Positions 36,169 to 45,016 of a stretch of 64,000 nt of DNA are shown one piece after another. This DNA comes from Aphanothece hegewaldii CCALA 016 (GTDB taxonomy: Bacteria; Cyanobacteriota; Cyanobacteriia; Cyanobacteriales; Microcystaceae): positions 1-64,000 of the forward strand of contig NZ_PXOH01000020.1 in NCBI RefSeq assembly GCF_003007785.1. The letters are read 5' to 3'. Numbering within the stretch: the stretch's first letter is position 1; every line of letters starts with the position of its first letter. The translations under genes and the position numbers were made by a program. The notes under the pieces are model-generated. The model searched no databases. It was not told where the DNA came from and was given only the letters and a program-made list of their open reading frames with translations.

Positions 36169-36504
36169 ATGAAAGAATTTCTAGATTTTTTACAGCACAA
36201 ATACGCCTATGTCGCCATTGGTGAGTTTAAATCAGGGTGTTTCGCTGAAGCACAAACACTATACGAGAAAGCTGTCTCGACTTATACAACTGGTTTTAAA
36301 AAAGCCTATCTCTTACAAAAACCTGGCACCGATGAAGGAATTGCCGTGATTGTGTGGGATGATATCGAAGATATGGAACATAACAAAAATTCGCTCAATC
36401 AAGCTTTGATGAAAGAAATGGCACCTTTATTCGTCAAACCTCCTGTTACTAATTTCTACGAAGTGTGTAGCGAAATTGGTGGATTACAAGAAGTCAAACG
36501 GTAA
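36169..36504 (+). CDS. Conserved hypothetical protein, ABM-like fold possible
   Basis: 111 residues, soluble. YAYVAIGEFKSGCFAEAQTLYEKAVSTY and the strand ayLLQKPGTDEGIAVIVWDD suggest a ferredoxin-like alpha/beta dimer fold of the antibiotic-biosynthesis-monooxygenase type, but no heme or substrate residues can be named. Single gene, 90 bases after the M24 peptidase. Function unknown. Confidence 0.6.
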   Translation: MKEFLDFLQHKYAYVAIGEFKSGCFAEAQTLYEKAVSTYTTGFKKAYLLQKPGTDEGIAVIVWDDIEDMEHNKNSLNQALMKEMAPLFVKPPVTNFYEVCSEIGGLQEVKR

Positions 36505-36540
36505 GATTGAGGATTAATAGGGTTAGCGAAATTTTTCTTA

Positions 36541-36756
36541 ATGGAACCCACACTAGAACAATATCAACAGTTATATATTAGCTGTAGCACAATTACACGA
36601 CAGTTAAAATGGCATATTCGTTGGGTAGAACAAGTTCCAGGGGGTGAGATTGTACTGATTGCTCAACCCCCTAACGCTAACCCCAATGAGCGACGTAGAA
36701 TAATAGTAACCATTCAAGTAAACGGTAGAGTCAGCTATGGTGGAACAGGACTTTAA
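36541..36756 (+). CDS. Small hypothetical protein, first of an overlapping pair
   Basis: 71 residues. TLEQYQQLYISCSTITRQL and a C-terminal basic strand with VTIQVNGRVSYGGTG. Its last 20 bases overlap the next gene, so the pair is translationally coupled. Layout and sizes recall the DUF6888/DUF6887 pairs of cyanobacteria, whose role is unknown; this first gene is only weakly similar to DUF6888. Confidence 0.55.
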   Translation: MEPTLEQYQQLYISCSTITRQLKWHIRWVEQVPGGEIVLIAQPPNANPNERRRIIVTIQVNGRVSYGGTGL

Positions 36757-36946
36757 TAAAATGTCTTATGATGAGTTAATCGATTATGCACTTTCTCAAG
36801 GTGAAGGATCTCAAGCATTAGAAGAATATGTCAGACGAATTAAAAATGATCCCCAAATTATTACCATCGATCCTAAATCTAATCCTAACTGGACAGAGCA
36901 ATTTACTCAATATATTCGTCAAAAATATCCCCAGTCCTTAAAATAA
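36737..36946 (+). CDS. Small DUF6887-like protein, second of an overlapping pair
   Basis: 69 residues. DFNKMSYDELIDYALSQGEGSQALEEYV resembles the 'F..MS..ELR.YVL.HR.D..A...Y' pattern of DUF6887. It then reads PSNPNWTEQF-like (KSNPNWTEQFTQYIRQKYP). The ATG is inside the previous gene. A toxin-antitoxin role has been proposed for pairs of this shape; nothing in the sequence proves it. Confidence 0.55.
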   Translation: MVEQDFNKMSYDELIDYALSQGEGSQALEEYVRRIKNDPQIITIDPKSNPNWTEQFTQYIRQKYPQSLK

Positions 36947-37018
36947 TTACTCTCTTTGTGCCCAAACTCGTTTTCTTCCATTACCCTAGATAAAAGGGTT
37001 TTTTAATGGCTCAGTTGC

Positions 37019-38209
37019 ATGATCGAACAAGTAAAATCGAGTTATTCAGTCACTTGGAAGCAGAAAATCGCCGAAATACCGAAAAATCAATGGGATGCTT
37101 TAGCACAACCTCTCGCTACACCGTTTCTCGAATGGGAATGGATTAATAATTTAGAAACGTCAGGTAGTGCAACAGGTAAAACAGGATGGCAACCTTGTCA
37201 TTTAACCGTATGGCGCGATCGCCAACTCATTGCCGCCGCACCGTTGTATATTAAGAGTCATAGTTATGGTGAATTTGTTTTTGATCATCAATGGGCTGAT
37301 TTATCTCATCGTTTAGGTGTAAGATACTATCCAAAGTTATTGGGGATGACTCCTTTTACCCCCGCAGTCGGATACCGTTTTCTCATCGCACCCAATGAGG
37401 ATGAAGCAACAATTACAGAATTGATGATAGCAGCGATCGATCATTTTTGCGATCGGAATCATCTTTCGGGTTGTCATTTCCTTTTTGTAGATCCCGACTG
37501 GCGTACAATGATGGAAAAACAGGGTTTTAATAGTTGGTTACATCATAGCTATATTTGGACAAATCAAGGCTTTAATAACTTTGATGATTATTTAGCGGTT
37601 TTTAATGCCAACCAACGACGTAATATTAAACGAGAAAGAAAAGCAGTCACACAAGCAGGTTTATTCATCAAAACTTTAGCAAGTGAAGAAATACCACATC
37701 ATTTATACCCCCTTATTTATCGCTTTTATAGCAGCACTTGTGATAAATTTTACTGGGGTAGTAAATATTTAACCCATAAATTTTTTGAGCAATTGTATCC
37801 AAATTATCGTGAGCGAGTCGTTTTAATTGCAGCTTATCGGGATGAAAACGAACAAAAACCGATTGGATTATCATTTTGTTTACGAAAAGATAATAACTTT
37901 TATGGTCGTTATTGGGGAGCTTTCCAAGAATACGATTGTTTGCATTTTGAAGCTTGTTACTATCAACCCATAGAATGGGCAATTAGTCAAGGAATTACAA
38001 TGTTTGATCCTGGTGCAGGAGGACAACACAAAAAAAGACGCGGTTTTCCAGCAACGGCTAATCATAGCTTACATCGATTTTATCATCCGAGAATGAGTCA
38101 AATTTTCTCTCGTTATATTGATGAAGTAAATCAAATGGAACAAGCAGAGATCGAGGCAATAAACGAGGATTTACCGTTTACCAAGCGGGATATCGAAATT
38201 CAGATTTAA
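37019..38209 (+). CDS. FemAB/GNAT-like acyltransferase (peptidogalycan biosynthesis protein family)
   Basis: 396 residues resembling PF04339 (DUF482), a FemAB-related double-GNAT fold. Characteristic parts: ATPFLEWEWINNLETSGSA, CHLTVWRDRQLIAAAPLYIK, YPKLLGMTPFTPAVGYRFL, FNANQRRNIKRERKAV and FDPGAGGQHKKRRGF near the C-terminus. Members are predicted to transfer an acyl or aminoacyl group; the natural substrate is unknown. Single gene. Confidence 0.8.
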   Translation: MIEQVKSSYSVTWKQKIAEIPKNQWDALAQPLATPFLEWEWINNLETSGSATGKTGWQPCHLTVWRDRQLIAAAPLYIKSHSYGEFVFDHQWADLSHRLGVRYYPKLLGMTPFTPAVGYRFLIAPNEDEATITELMIAAIDHFCDRNHLSGCHFLFVDPDWRTMMEKQGFNSWLHHSYIWTNQGFNNFDDYLAVFNANQRRNIKRERKAVTQAGLFIKTLASEEIPHHLYPLIYRFYSSTCDKFYWGSKYLTHKFFEQLYPNYRERVVLIAAYRDENEQKPIGLSFCLRKDNNFYGRYWGAFQEYDCLHFEACYYQPIEWAISQGITMFDPGAGGQHKKRRGFPATANHSLHRFYHPRMSQIFSRYIDEVNQMEQAEIEAINEDLPFTKRDIEIQI

Positions 38210-38265
38210 GAGTTTTTGATGATTATGTTATAAATAAGAATATTAGGCTCAAAAATTGGAATAAA

Positions 38266-38580
38266 ATGAATATTCTCTTAGCACAAGAAACAATTCCTGT
38301 GTATAAAGATGAAACAGGGGCTTTGAGAATTGGTAATTCTAGAGTTTTACTAGAATTAGTCATTAGAGCTTTTCAAGATGGGGCATCTCCTGAAACAATT
38401 GTCCAACGTTATTCGACTTTAAGTTTATCTAATGTATATTTGACGATTGGTTATTATCTAAAAAATCAAGACACTATAGAAACTTACTTAAATTATCGTG
38501 AACAGTTAGCCAAATCTGTGCATCAAAAATTGTCCAGTATTCAACCTTATTTAAGTTTAATTCGTTCACGTATTAAATAG
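38266..38580 (+). CDS. DUF433 protein (VapB/HTH-like)
   Basis: 104 residues. PVYKDETGALRIGNSRVLLELVIRAFQDGASPETIVQRY is the DUF433 helix-turn-helix core, followed by LSLSNVYLTIGYYL and a tail. DUF433 proteins are often antitoxins, normally followed by a PIN-like DUF5615 toxin; none follows here, so this is a solitary copy. It may bind DNA. Confidence 0.8.
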   Translation: MNILLAQETIPVYKDETGALRIGNSRVLLELVIRAFQDGASPETIVQRYSTLSLSNVYLTIGYYLKNQDTIETYLNYREQLAKSVHQKLSSIQPYLSLIRSRIK

Positions 38581-38614
38581 CTGTAGTGAACAATCATAAT
38601 GAAGATGTATCGTC

Positions 38615-39484
38615 CTATATCTTCCACTGTAACAAATTGTTGGCAATAGCAGTACCTAATAAAATTAAACCACATCCAATCAACATCGAGAGCGTTAACG
38701 GTTCTCCGAGAAATATCGCACCAAAAAGAATTGCAAATAAAGGAATTAAATAAGCAACTGTTAGAGTTTTCGTTGAACCAATTGCTTGAATTAAACGAAA
38801 ATATAAAACATATGCTAGTGCAGTTGAAAACAATGCGAGTGCAAAAACAGCTAAAAGAATACTCGGTGTTATGGGCGTTTTTGGAATAGTAAAAGGTAAT
38901 ATAGGTATAAGAAAAATAGCCGCACTGAGTAGACTAACACTAGCAGTCACTAAAGAAGGAACACCCGATAAGTTTTTTTTGGCATAGGAAGCAGCGCACG
39001 CATACATTAGAGAAGCAGATAAACCCGCACCAACCGCGAGAAAAAATACATGCGTACCATCAATTGCTTTCCACCCAACTAAAATCGTTACTCCCACGAA
39101 TCCTAAAATAAATCCCACCAAACGACTACCCGTTAACTTTTCTTTTTGCCAAAATGCCGCGACAATGACACCAAATAAAGGTATAGTCGCATTTAATATC
39201 GAGCTAAAACCCGCCGGCAAAAACAGAGAACCAAAAGCAACCAAAGAAAAGGGTACAGCAGTATTCAAACATCCCATAATGAATAGAGGAACTAGATAAC
39301 GGCGTACATCTTGCCAACAATTGAGATAAATTAATAACGGTAAGAGTGCTAAACCTGCAATGAGTACCCGAAGTTCAATTAACCAAATGGGTCCTAGAAC
39401 AGGAGAACTAATCCGCATAAAAAGAAAAGATCCACCCCACAAAACTGCTAGAAATAATAGTTCAGCAACATAAATTATTTTCAC
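38615..39484 (-). CDS. EamA/DMT-family transporter
   Basis: 289 residues with about ten membrane helices in two EamA repeats (about 1-135 and 145-285). Features: LAVLWGGSFLFMRISSPVLGP at the start of the first repeat and ALFSTALAYVLYFRLIQAIG in the second. Such permeases export amino acids or other metabolites. The ATG overlaps the stop of the Ada-type gene (ATGA), so both are co-translated. Substrate unknown. Confidence 0.88.
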   Translation of the reverse strand: MKIIYVAELLFLAVLWGGSFLFMRISSPVLGPIWLIELRVLIAGLALLPLLIYLNCWQDVRRYLVPLFIMGCLNTAVPFSLVAFGSLFLPAGFSSILNATIPLFGVIVAAFWQKEKLTGSRLVGFILGFVGVTILVGWKAIDGTHVFFLAVGAGLSASLMYACAASYAKKNLSGVPSLVTASVSLLSAAIFLIPILPFTIPKTPITPSILLAVFALALFSTALAYVLYFRLIQAIGSTKTLTVAYLIPLFAILFGAIFLGEPLTLSMLIGCGLILLGTAIANNLLQWKI

Positions 39485-40359
39485 AGATTATCCTCAATTA
39501 AACAGGCTTCCCAACCCAAAATTAGGGATTTTCGTGCAATTTCCCAGCGATAACCCCCTAATTCTCCGGTTTCGCGGATCACTCGATGACAGGGTATTAA
39601 ATACGCAATGGGATTTTGTCCAACAGCATTACCAACCGCACGAGCGCTCGTTGGACAGCCTATCATAGAAGCAAGGGTTTGATAAGTAGTCATACTACCC
39701 AATGGTAAATTTAATAGTGCTTTCCAGACTTGAACTTGAAAATTAGTCCCTTTGACTAAAAGAGGAAGGGGTTTTTGACTTTTTAATGTAGAGGGTTGGA
39801 AAATCTGTTCACAAATTTCTTGAGTTGCCGATCGATCTTGTACGATATTAGCTTTTTTCCATTCTAAATACAGCATCCGTTCAAAATCATCTGTCTCAAC
39901 CGAAGAAAGAAAAAATAAATTACAAATTCCTCGAACCGTTGTAGCGATGAGCGCTTGACCAAAGGGTGTATCATGAACACCATAACGAATTTCTAAACCC
40001 TCTCCTTGTGCTTTGAATTCTCCTGGTGACATTGCTTCTAAGTTAATAAATAAATCGTGTAATCGTCCAGGACTGGATAAACCCACATCTAGGGTAAGAT
40101 CTAAAAGATTTTTCGATTGAGCAATTTTTGTTTTAGCGTATTCGAGGGTAAGATATTGTAAAAATCGTTTGGGACTAATACCAACCCATTTTGTAAACAA
40201 TCGTTGAAAATGGTATTCACTCAGATTAACATGATGCGCTACAGTAATTAAATCGGGATGAGTGAGATGATTTTGTCGAAAGAATGCGATCGCCTTTGCA
40301 ATTCGTTGATAATCTTCGCTATTAAAAAGATTTGTTTCTAGAGTGGCATTCATAGTCAT
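39481..40359 (-). CDS. AraC-HTH / O6-methylguanine-DNA methyltransferase fusion (Ada-like)
   Basis: 292 residues. Residues about 15-115 are an AraC-type HTH domain (VAHHVNLSEYHFQRLFTKWVGISPKRFL). The C-terminal domain is an alkyltransferase with acceptor Cys257 in IPCHRVIRETGELGGYRW and the preceding SARAVGNAVGQNP. The N-terminal zinc domain of E. coli Ada that reads methylphosphotriesters is absent, so it repairs O6-methylguanine but should not sense alkylation the Ada way. Overlaps the EamA gene by 4 bases. The initial Met may be residue 1 or 3. Confidence 0.9.
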   Translation of the reverse strand: MTMNATLETNLFNSEDYQRIAKAIAFFRQNHLTHPDLITVAHHVNLSEYHFQRLFTKWVGISPKRFLQYLTLEYAKTKIAQSKNLLDLTLDVGLSSPGRLHDLFINLEAMSPGEFKAQGEGLEIRYGVHDTPFGQALIATTVRGICNLFFLSSVETDDFERMLYLEWKKANIVQDRSATQEICEQIFQPSTLKSQKPLPLLVKGTNFQVQVWKALLNLPLGSMTTYQTLASMIGCPTSARAVGNAVGQNPIAYLIPCHRVIRETGELGGYRWEIARKSLILGWEACLIEDNL

Positions 40360-40521
40360 TAAACGCTTGTTGTAGCCCGCACTCTTTTACTGTACCTTTG
40401 AGAGTTAGCATAACACCACCCGTTTCTTGCTGAATCTTTTGTCTCATCACAATAATCTAGTAAAGATTGGGTTTTCTTTCCCTGACTGAGTGATTAGCGT
40501 TTTTTATGGAGATCACTGAAA

Positions 40522-40620
40522 ATGAATAGTGAATGGCTAGACTGGTTCACCGTTTTTGGCTATCTTGGTTTTACGGCCTTAATTATGTTTTTCGTTTTTA
40601 ACAGCAAACAATCTAAATAA
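40522..40620 (+). CDS. 32-residue single-helix membrane protein
   Basis: MNSEWLDWFTVFGYLGFTAL begins the product, followed by IMFFVFNSKQSK. There is one hydrophobic helix (about 8-26) with a short polar N-terminus and a basic C-terminus. GGAG lies 10 bases before the ATG. Size and shape are those of small subunits of photosynthetic, NDH-1 or oxidase complexes, but it is not PetG, PetL, PetM, PetN, PsaM, PsbX or Psb30 by sequence as I recall them. It sits between the Ada-like gene and a universal stress gene. Real gene likely, function unknown. Confidence 0.5.
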   Translation: MNSEWLDWFTVFGYLGFTALIMFFVFNSKQSK

Positions 40621-40743
40621 GTGTTAACTTTTTTTAGGCAAGTTTTAAGTAAGATTAAACCGACTCAGCAAACAGAACGCTTTAAAAGTAAGATCGTTTT
40701 ACACCAAGACAGCGAACTTACAAAAAAAACAGAGTTTTAATCC

Positions 40744-41592
40744 ATGCTAAACAAAATTCTATACGCAGATGCGGGAACCGGACATACACGTGAGATGCTG
40801 GATGTATTGATGGATATCCCGACGATTAAAAAAGCATCTTTAACCCTTCTTCATGTTGTTCCACCGCAAATTACAACTGATGCGCTAACCGAAAAATGGG
40901 AAGAGGGAAACAAAGTTATTGCTAGTATTTTAGAAAATGTTCATCTTGATCCGAGTAAAGTTTCAACTTTGCTGCGTCAAGGAGAACCTAAAGATACAGT
41001 TTGTCAGGTTGCTGATGAGATTGATGCTGATTTAATTATTATGGGTTCACGAGGATTAAATCGTCTAGAAGCAATTTTAGAAAATTCCGTGAGTCAATAC
41101 GTCTTTCAACTAACAAATCGTCCAATGTTGTTAGTAAAAGATGATATTTATGTAAAAAAAATTAAGCGGGTGATGGTTGCTTTAGATAAAACCCCTGCTG
41201 CTGATTATGCTTTGGAATTAGCACTTTTTTTACTTAGAACTTATCCTGCTGAATTAATCTTAGCACGAGTTAACCCAGATTTAAAACCAGAATTATTACC
41301 ACTTTCTCAAAAAGAAATGGAAGAAAATCCAGTTATTGCTTCTGCTGTAGCCAAAGCAAAACGGATGAATATTCCCTATCGTTGTGTGGTAAAAGGTGGC
41401 AAACCAGGGGAACAAATCTGTAAAATTGCCGAAGAATATAACGCTGATTTATTATTACTCGGCTCACCCGATCGCCGTCCATCTGTTGCAAAAAGTTTAC
41501 CCGATTTAGATCGTTTATTGGGTACTTCTTTATCAGATTATGTACGAGTTAATGCTAATTGTCCAGTTTTATTAGCAAGAAAAGACGGATAA
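40744..41592 (+). CDS. Tandem universal stress protein
   Basis: 282 residues with two Usp domains (1-135 and 138-280). The first has a full ATP-type motif GSRGLNRLEAILENSVSQYV. The second has GSPDRRPSVAKSLP... and ends CPVLLARKD; its glycine motif is altered and longer, so it may bind nucleotide differently or not at all. Usp proteins act in stress survival. RBS is weak. Ends just before a 131-bp repeat element. Confidence 0.87.
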   Translation: MLNKILYADAGTGHTREMLDVLMDIPTIKKASLTLLHVVPPQITTDALTEKWEEGNKVIASILENVHLDPSKVSTLLRQGEPKDTVCQVADEIDADLIIMGSRGLNRLEAILENSVSQYVFQLTNRPMLLVKDDIYVKKIKRVMVALDKTPAADYALELALFLLRTYPAELILARVNPDLKPELLPLSQKEMEENPVIASAVAKAKRMNIPYRCVVKGGKPGEQICKIAEEYNADLLLLGSPDRRPSVAKSLPDLDRLLGTSLSDYVRVNANCPVLLARKDG

Positions 41593-41595
41593 ATC

Positions 41596-41726
41596 TGTAG
41601 GGGTTTGGCCTTTCTACCTAATTTTTAAATCTTTTGGAAAAATTAATTTATTTTCATTAAGATTTAATTTACAGGCTCATCTAAAAATCTCAATACCTTA
41701 AAGGTTTTGGAAACCAAACCCCTACA
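41596..41726. repeat. 131-bp MITE-like element with 13-bp terminal inverted repeats
   Basis: TGTAGGGGTTTGG (41596-41608) and its exact reverse complement (41714-41726) bound a 131-bp AT-rich segment in the gap between a Usp gene and the exonuclease gene. Related ends occur near 26984, 31618, 47738 and 53255, so this is one member of a dispersed family. It has no open frame of its own. Target-site duplications were not identified. Confidence 0.65.
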
Positions 41727-41737
41727 ATGGTTTTAGG

Positions 41738-42667
41738 TTAAAACGGTAAATCTTCATCCTCATCAATTTCTTTTTCTCGCAAAATCATAATTGTTTCTTT
41801 AACTTCGTCAATTGGTAATTCTTCAAAGATTTTACCTAGTGCTTTTGACCAATCTGATGTGACTTTAAGAGATAAATCAAAAGTTTCCTCAGAAGACGAA
41901 AGAACTTTGACTAATTCATTAATCTTGATTGTTTTAGTAGTCCGATTTTGACTCGATAATTGAAAACCATTAACATTGTTTATCTTTCGTTGAATCATAG
42001 CTTTTTTAATTCGAGATTTTATATGATAAATTTCTGTATCTAATTCTTTCCACTTGGGTTCAATTTGCTGATAACGAGTGACTAAAGCATCAATATTTTC
42101 TGTTTCAGGATTAGGGTTAGTTAACTGAGAAAGTTGTAAAAGTCGATGATGAACTTGGGCAACATATACAGCATCCATTTTCGCATAGGCTAATTGTTTT
42201 TCGCTTAAAGGTCTTTTTCCCCAGTCTCCTCCTTGTTCCGATTTATCAATGGGTGGAAAATAGCATAAACTTTCTGCTAATGTTTTTAGCTGATAGTTAG
42301 GCAAAGGAATGATATAATAAGGAATAGATTTAGCTAATTCCCAAGTACAAGTAACATTTTTAGCTTTCCGTTTTCCGCCTAAATACTGTAGGTCATATGT
42401 TGCATAATGAATAACCTTCTCAAGGTCAGGTTTAATCATTATTTGTTCAACAAACTCATCAACTAATTTTGGTTGTTGTAAAACGTCTAAAACTGTAACT
42501 TGATCGCCACTGAGATCGGTTGAATCATCTAATACTTGAATTAATGATACTTTAGCCTTGTCTTTACTTTGATAATTAGCAACTTCAATATCTAACCAAA
42601 GGGTTTTAACTTGACTGTAACGTGCGATCGCTTCTCGTATATCATCTAGATCTGTTAAATAAGGCAT
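41738..42667 (-). CDS. RNase D-type 3'-5' exonuclease
   Basis: 309 residues. The DEDD nuclease core is complete: LWLDIEVA (Asp, Glu), HYATYDLQYLGG (Asp) and QLAYAKMDAVYV (Tyr/Asp). The C-terminal 110 residues are coiled-coil-like and lysine-rich instead of an HRDC domain. Members trim tRNA or other RNAs. Only 13 bases separate its start from that of the divergent Usp gene. Confidence 0.82.
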   Translation of the reverse strand: MPYLTDLDDIREAIARYSQVKTLWLDIEVANYQSKDKAKVSLIQVLDDSTDLSGDQVTVLDVLQQPKLVDEFVEQIMIKPDLEKVIHYATYDLQYLGGKRKAKNVTCTWELAKSIPYYIIPLPNYQLKTLAESLCYFPPIDKSEQGGDWGKRPLSEKQLAYAKMDAVYVAQVHHRLLQLSQLTNPNPETENIDALVTRYQQIEPKWKELDTEIYHIKSRIKKAMIQRKINNVNGFQLSSQNRTTKTIKINELVKVLSSSEETFDLSLKVTSDWSKALGKIFEELPIDEVKETIMILREKEIDEDEDLPF

Positions 42668-42680
42668 CAGGAGAAAAACA

Positions 42681-43181
42681 ATGTTTAATAAAATTTTAGT
42701 AGCGATAGATATGTCCGAAGGAGCAAAAGATGTCTATTCTACCGCCCTATCTCTCGTCATTAAACATAATGCTAACTTGATTTTGTTACACGTTTTATCC
42801 CATGAAGAAGAATATAGCCCTTTACCCATTCCCCCTAACCTCATTGATATTTATCCAGCTACGGGAAATGATTTAACATTAGAGACATGGCGCCAACAAT
42901 GGGAAGAATTTGAATTTGAAGGGCTAGAAATGCTCAAAAAACGTGCCGAAGAAGCCACAAAAGCGGGAATACAGGTAGAATATCAACAAATATATGGTAG
43001 TTCAGGACAAACCATTTGTCAGTTAGCCCAAGACTCACAAGTCGATCTTATTATTGTGGGAAGACGTGGCAGATCTGGTTTAAGTGAATTATTATTAGGA
43101 AGTGTTAGTAATTATGTATTACATCATGCTCCTTGTTCAGTTTTAATTGTGCAGTTACCAGGAAAAAAAGGGGAATTATAA
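42681..43181 (+). CDS. Universal stress protein
   Basis: 166 residues, one Usp domain. ILVAIDMSEGAKDVYSTAL at the start and the ATP-binding motif VGRRGRSGLSELLLGSVSNYV near 130-150, so nucleotide binding is likely. CPVLIVQ-like end (APCSVLIVQ). Divergent from the exonuclease gene and followed 24 bases later by the DUF58 gene, with which it may be co-transcribed. Confidence 0.9.
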   Translation: MFNKILVAIDMSEGAKDVYSTALSLVIKHNANLILLHVLSHEEEYSPLPIPPNLIDIYPATGNDLTLETWRQQWEEFEFEGLEMLKKRAEEATKAGIQVEYQQIYGSSGQTICQLAQDSQVDLIIVGRRGRSGLSELLLGSVSNYVLHHAPCSVLIVQLPGKKGEL

Positions 43182-43205
43182 GAATAAACGTCTAGATCAC
43201 CCCTA

Positions 43206-44357
43206 ATGGCAAAAATATTCAAGATCACAACATGGTTAGAAACTCGCTTTTGTACACCTGCTTTTAGTGGATGGGTGTTACTGGGTTTAGCGATCTGTTT
43301 TTTTGGCGCAGCAACGAACACGATGGCAGGATGGTTATATGTACTTAGTGGACTCATTGGCGCATTACTCATTATAGGTGCAGTCTTACCCATGCGATCG
43401 CTAAGACATCTCACCGTATCTCGTCTTCCCATTTCCCCAGTAACAGCAGGTGATGAGATCATCATCATTTTAGAAATAAAAAACCCTACCCCAGATGCTA
43501 AAACCTTACTGCAAATAGAAGATCAACTGCCTTTTGTTTTGGGTAAACCACAAACCCAAGCAATAGAGGTTATTCATCCCCAGAGTCAGTATCAATGGAT
43601 GTATTCCATATTCACCCAACGTCGAGGAATTTATCAATGGCAGAATGTTAACTTAAAAACAGGAACACCACTGGGGTTATTTTTGTGTAGTCGTCAGAAA
43701 CAAGTCAAAGCAAAAGCGATCGTTTATCCCACCGTTTTACCCCTCCAACAATGCCCAATTATCGATAGTATTGGACAAGACGATAATATTCAGTTTCAGA
43801 GTGAATATCGCGCTTTAAAAGCAACAGAAGGCGTTACACGTAACCTACGCCCTTATCATTATGGTGATCCCATGCGGATGATCCATTGGCGAACTAGCGC
43901 AAAATTAGGAGAATTTAAGATCAAAGAATTAGAAGTAATGACAGGAAGTCAGGATATTATTATTAGTCTAGATAGTGGTTCATCTTGGAATAAAAATAGC
44001 TTTGAACAAGCCGTTATTACCGCAGCATCCTTATATTTTTATGCCCAACAACGACAAATGAATGTCAAACTTTGGACAGCAGGAACAGGAATTATTACAG
44101 GAAACCAAAATGTATTAGAAACACTCTCTGCTATAGAAACTGAAGAATATGCGACACATTCATTACCATTTACATTACCTTTAGTTTTATTAACTGAAAA
44201 TACCACTCATTTAAGTTCTCTTTCTGTGAGTAGTCGTTGGATTATTTTTAATGATCCTGAAAATACTTTACCGATTTTGAATCGACATTTGAATGGTTTA
44301 ATTGTCAATACAGGAGAAGATTTACAACAACAGTTACAGATGTTTTCGGTTAAGTGA
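43206..44357 (+). CDS. DUF58 membrane-anchored protein
   Basis: 383 residues. Two hydrophobic segments (about 20-60) anchor the N-terminus; a beta domain (80-170) precedes the DUF58 signature NLRPYHYGDPMRMIHWRTSA (about 220-239) and a von Willebrand A-like fold with SLDSGSS. DUF58 genes usually accompany MoxR ATPases and transglutaminase-domain proteins; neither is adjacent here. Function unknown. Confidence 0.85.
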   Translation: MAKIFKITTWLETRFCTPAFSGWVLLGLAICFFGAATNTMAGWLYVLSGLIGALLIIGAVLPMRSLRHLTVSRLPISPVTAGDEIIIILEIKNPTPDAKTLLQIEDQLPFVLGKPQTQAIEVIHPQSQYQWMYSIFTQRRGIYQWQNVNLKTGTPLGLFLCSRQKQVKAKAIVYPTVLPLQQCPIIDSIGQDDNIQFQSEYRALKATEGVTRNLRPYHYGDPMRMIHWRTSAKLGEFKIKELEVMTGSQDIIISLDSGSSWNKNSFEQAVITAASLYFYAQQRQMNVKLWTAGTGIITGNQNVLETLSAIETEEYATHSLPFTLPLVLLTENTTHLSSLSVSSRWIIFNDPENTLPILNRHLNGLIVNTGEDLQQQLQMFSVK

Positions 44358-44426
44358 TTGAATTCCTGAAAATCTTGAGCGATCGCAATCTAATAAACTA
44401 AGCATAATTTGTCATAGAAACCAATA

Positions 44427-44768
44427 ATGGCGCAATTACCACCAGAAAAACTGATTTTAATTACTAATCTTTTTCCTCGATTGTTTGAAGTGATTAATCT
44501 AGCAACTGAAACTGAGTATAATTTATTTGAGCAGTATGGTGAGACAACAGCAACTATTTATGAGTTAGACCAAATTAAAAACGCTGCAGAATGGGCAAAA
44601 TCCTTTTACAATCGTTTATATATCTTGACTTTACAGGTTGCTGAATCACAGCCCGTAGCTAGTTCTGCTACACTAAATTTACTGCTACAGTCTATTGAAC
44701 AAGCTCAAGCAACAGCAGATGCAGTAGAGGCAACAGCACAAGAAACTAAAAGAACTTGGGGTATATGA
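44427..44768 (+). CDS. Hypothetical protein, mostly helical
   Basis: 113 residues, soluble, predicted helical with an Ala/Gln/Thr-rich C-terminal coiled-coil (SIEQAQATADAVEATAQET). I recognise no family. Its stop overlaps the start of the next gene (ATGA), so the two are translationally coupled and may form a complex. Confidence 0.6.
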   Translation: MAQLPPEKLILITNLFPRLFEVINLATETEYNLFEQYGETTATIYELDQIKNAAEWAKSFYNRLYILTLQVAESQPVASSATLNLLLQSIEQAQATADAVEATAQETKRTWGI

Positions 44769-44983
44769 TGAAAATAGAAAAAACAATTCCTGATGCACAA
44801 ACAAGAGCGAAAAATGTAGAACGTTGGAAAGAAGTTTGTTTAATGTTCGATCGCCTTAATGCAATGTTAGATGAAGCGAGCGCTATTTTAGAAGCAGAAC
44901 AGAAAAATAATCCATACTACCAATACCGTCAAAGAAACAAACAAGAAAAATCCTTCCTTGGTGAAGATCAGCAGACGCGGTAA
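44765..44983 (+). CDS. Hypothetical protein, coupled to the preceding gene
   Basis: 72 residues from the ATG at 44765, which overlaps the previous stop by 4 bases; a TTG 3 codons earlier is also in frame. Helical, with ARAKNVERWKEV-like and CLMFDRLNAMLDEASAIL segments and a charged, Gln/Lys-rich tail. No known family. aroC follows 33 bases later. Confidence 0.55.
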   Translation: MMKIEKTIPDAQTRAKNVERWKEVCLMFDRLNAMLDEASAILEAEQKNNPYYQYRQRNKQEKSFLGEDQQTR

Positions 44984-45016
44984 AATAGAAGACCTGTAAG
45001 TCATCACTAGGTCATC

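Noticed and set aside
38266..38580. DUF433 gene as half of a toxin-antitoxin operon
   Set aside because: No DUF5615/PIN-like gene follows; the next gene is a convergent EamA transporter.
43124..43468. Minus-strand 114-codon frame over the Usp/DUF58 junction
   Set aside because: It crosses two well-supported plus-strand genes and has no coding character.
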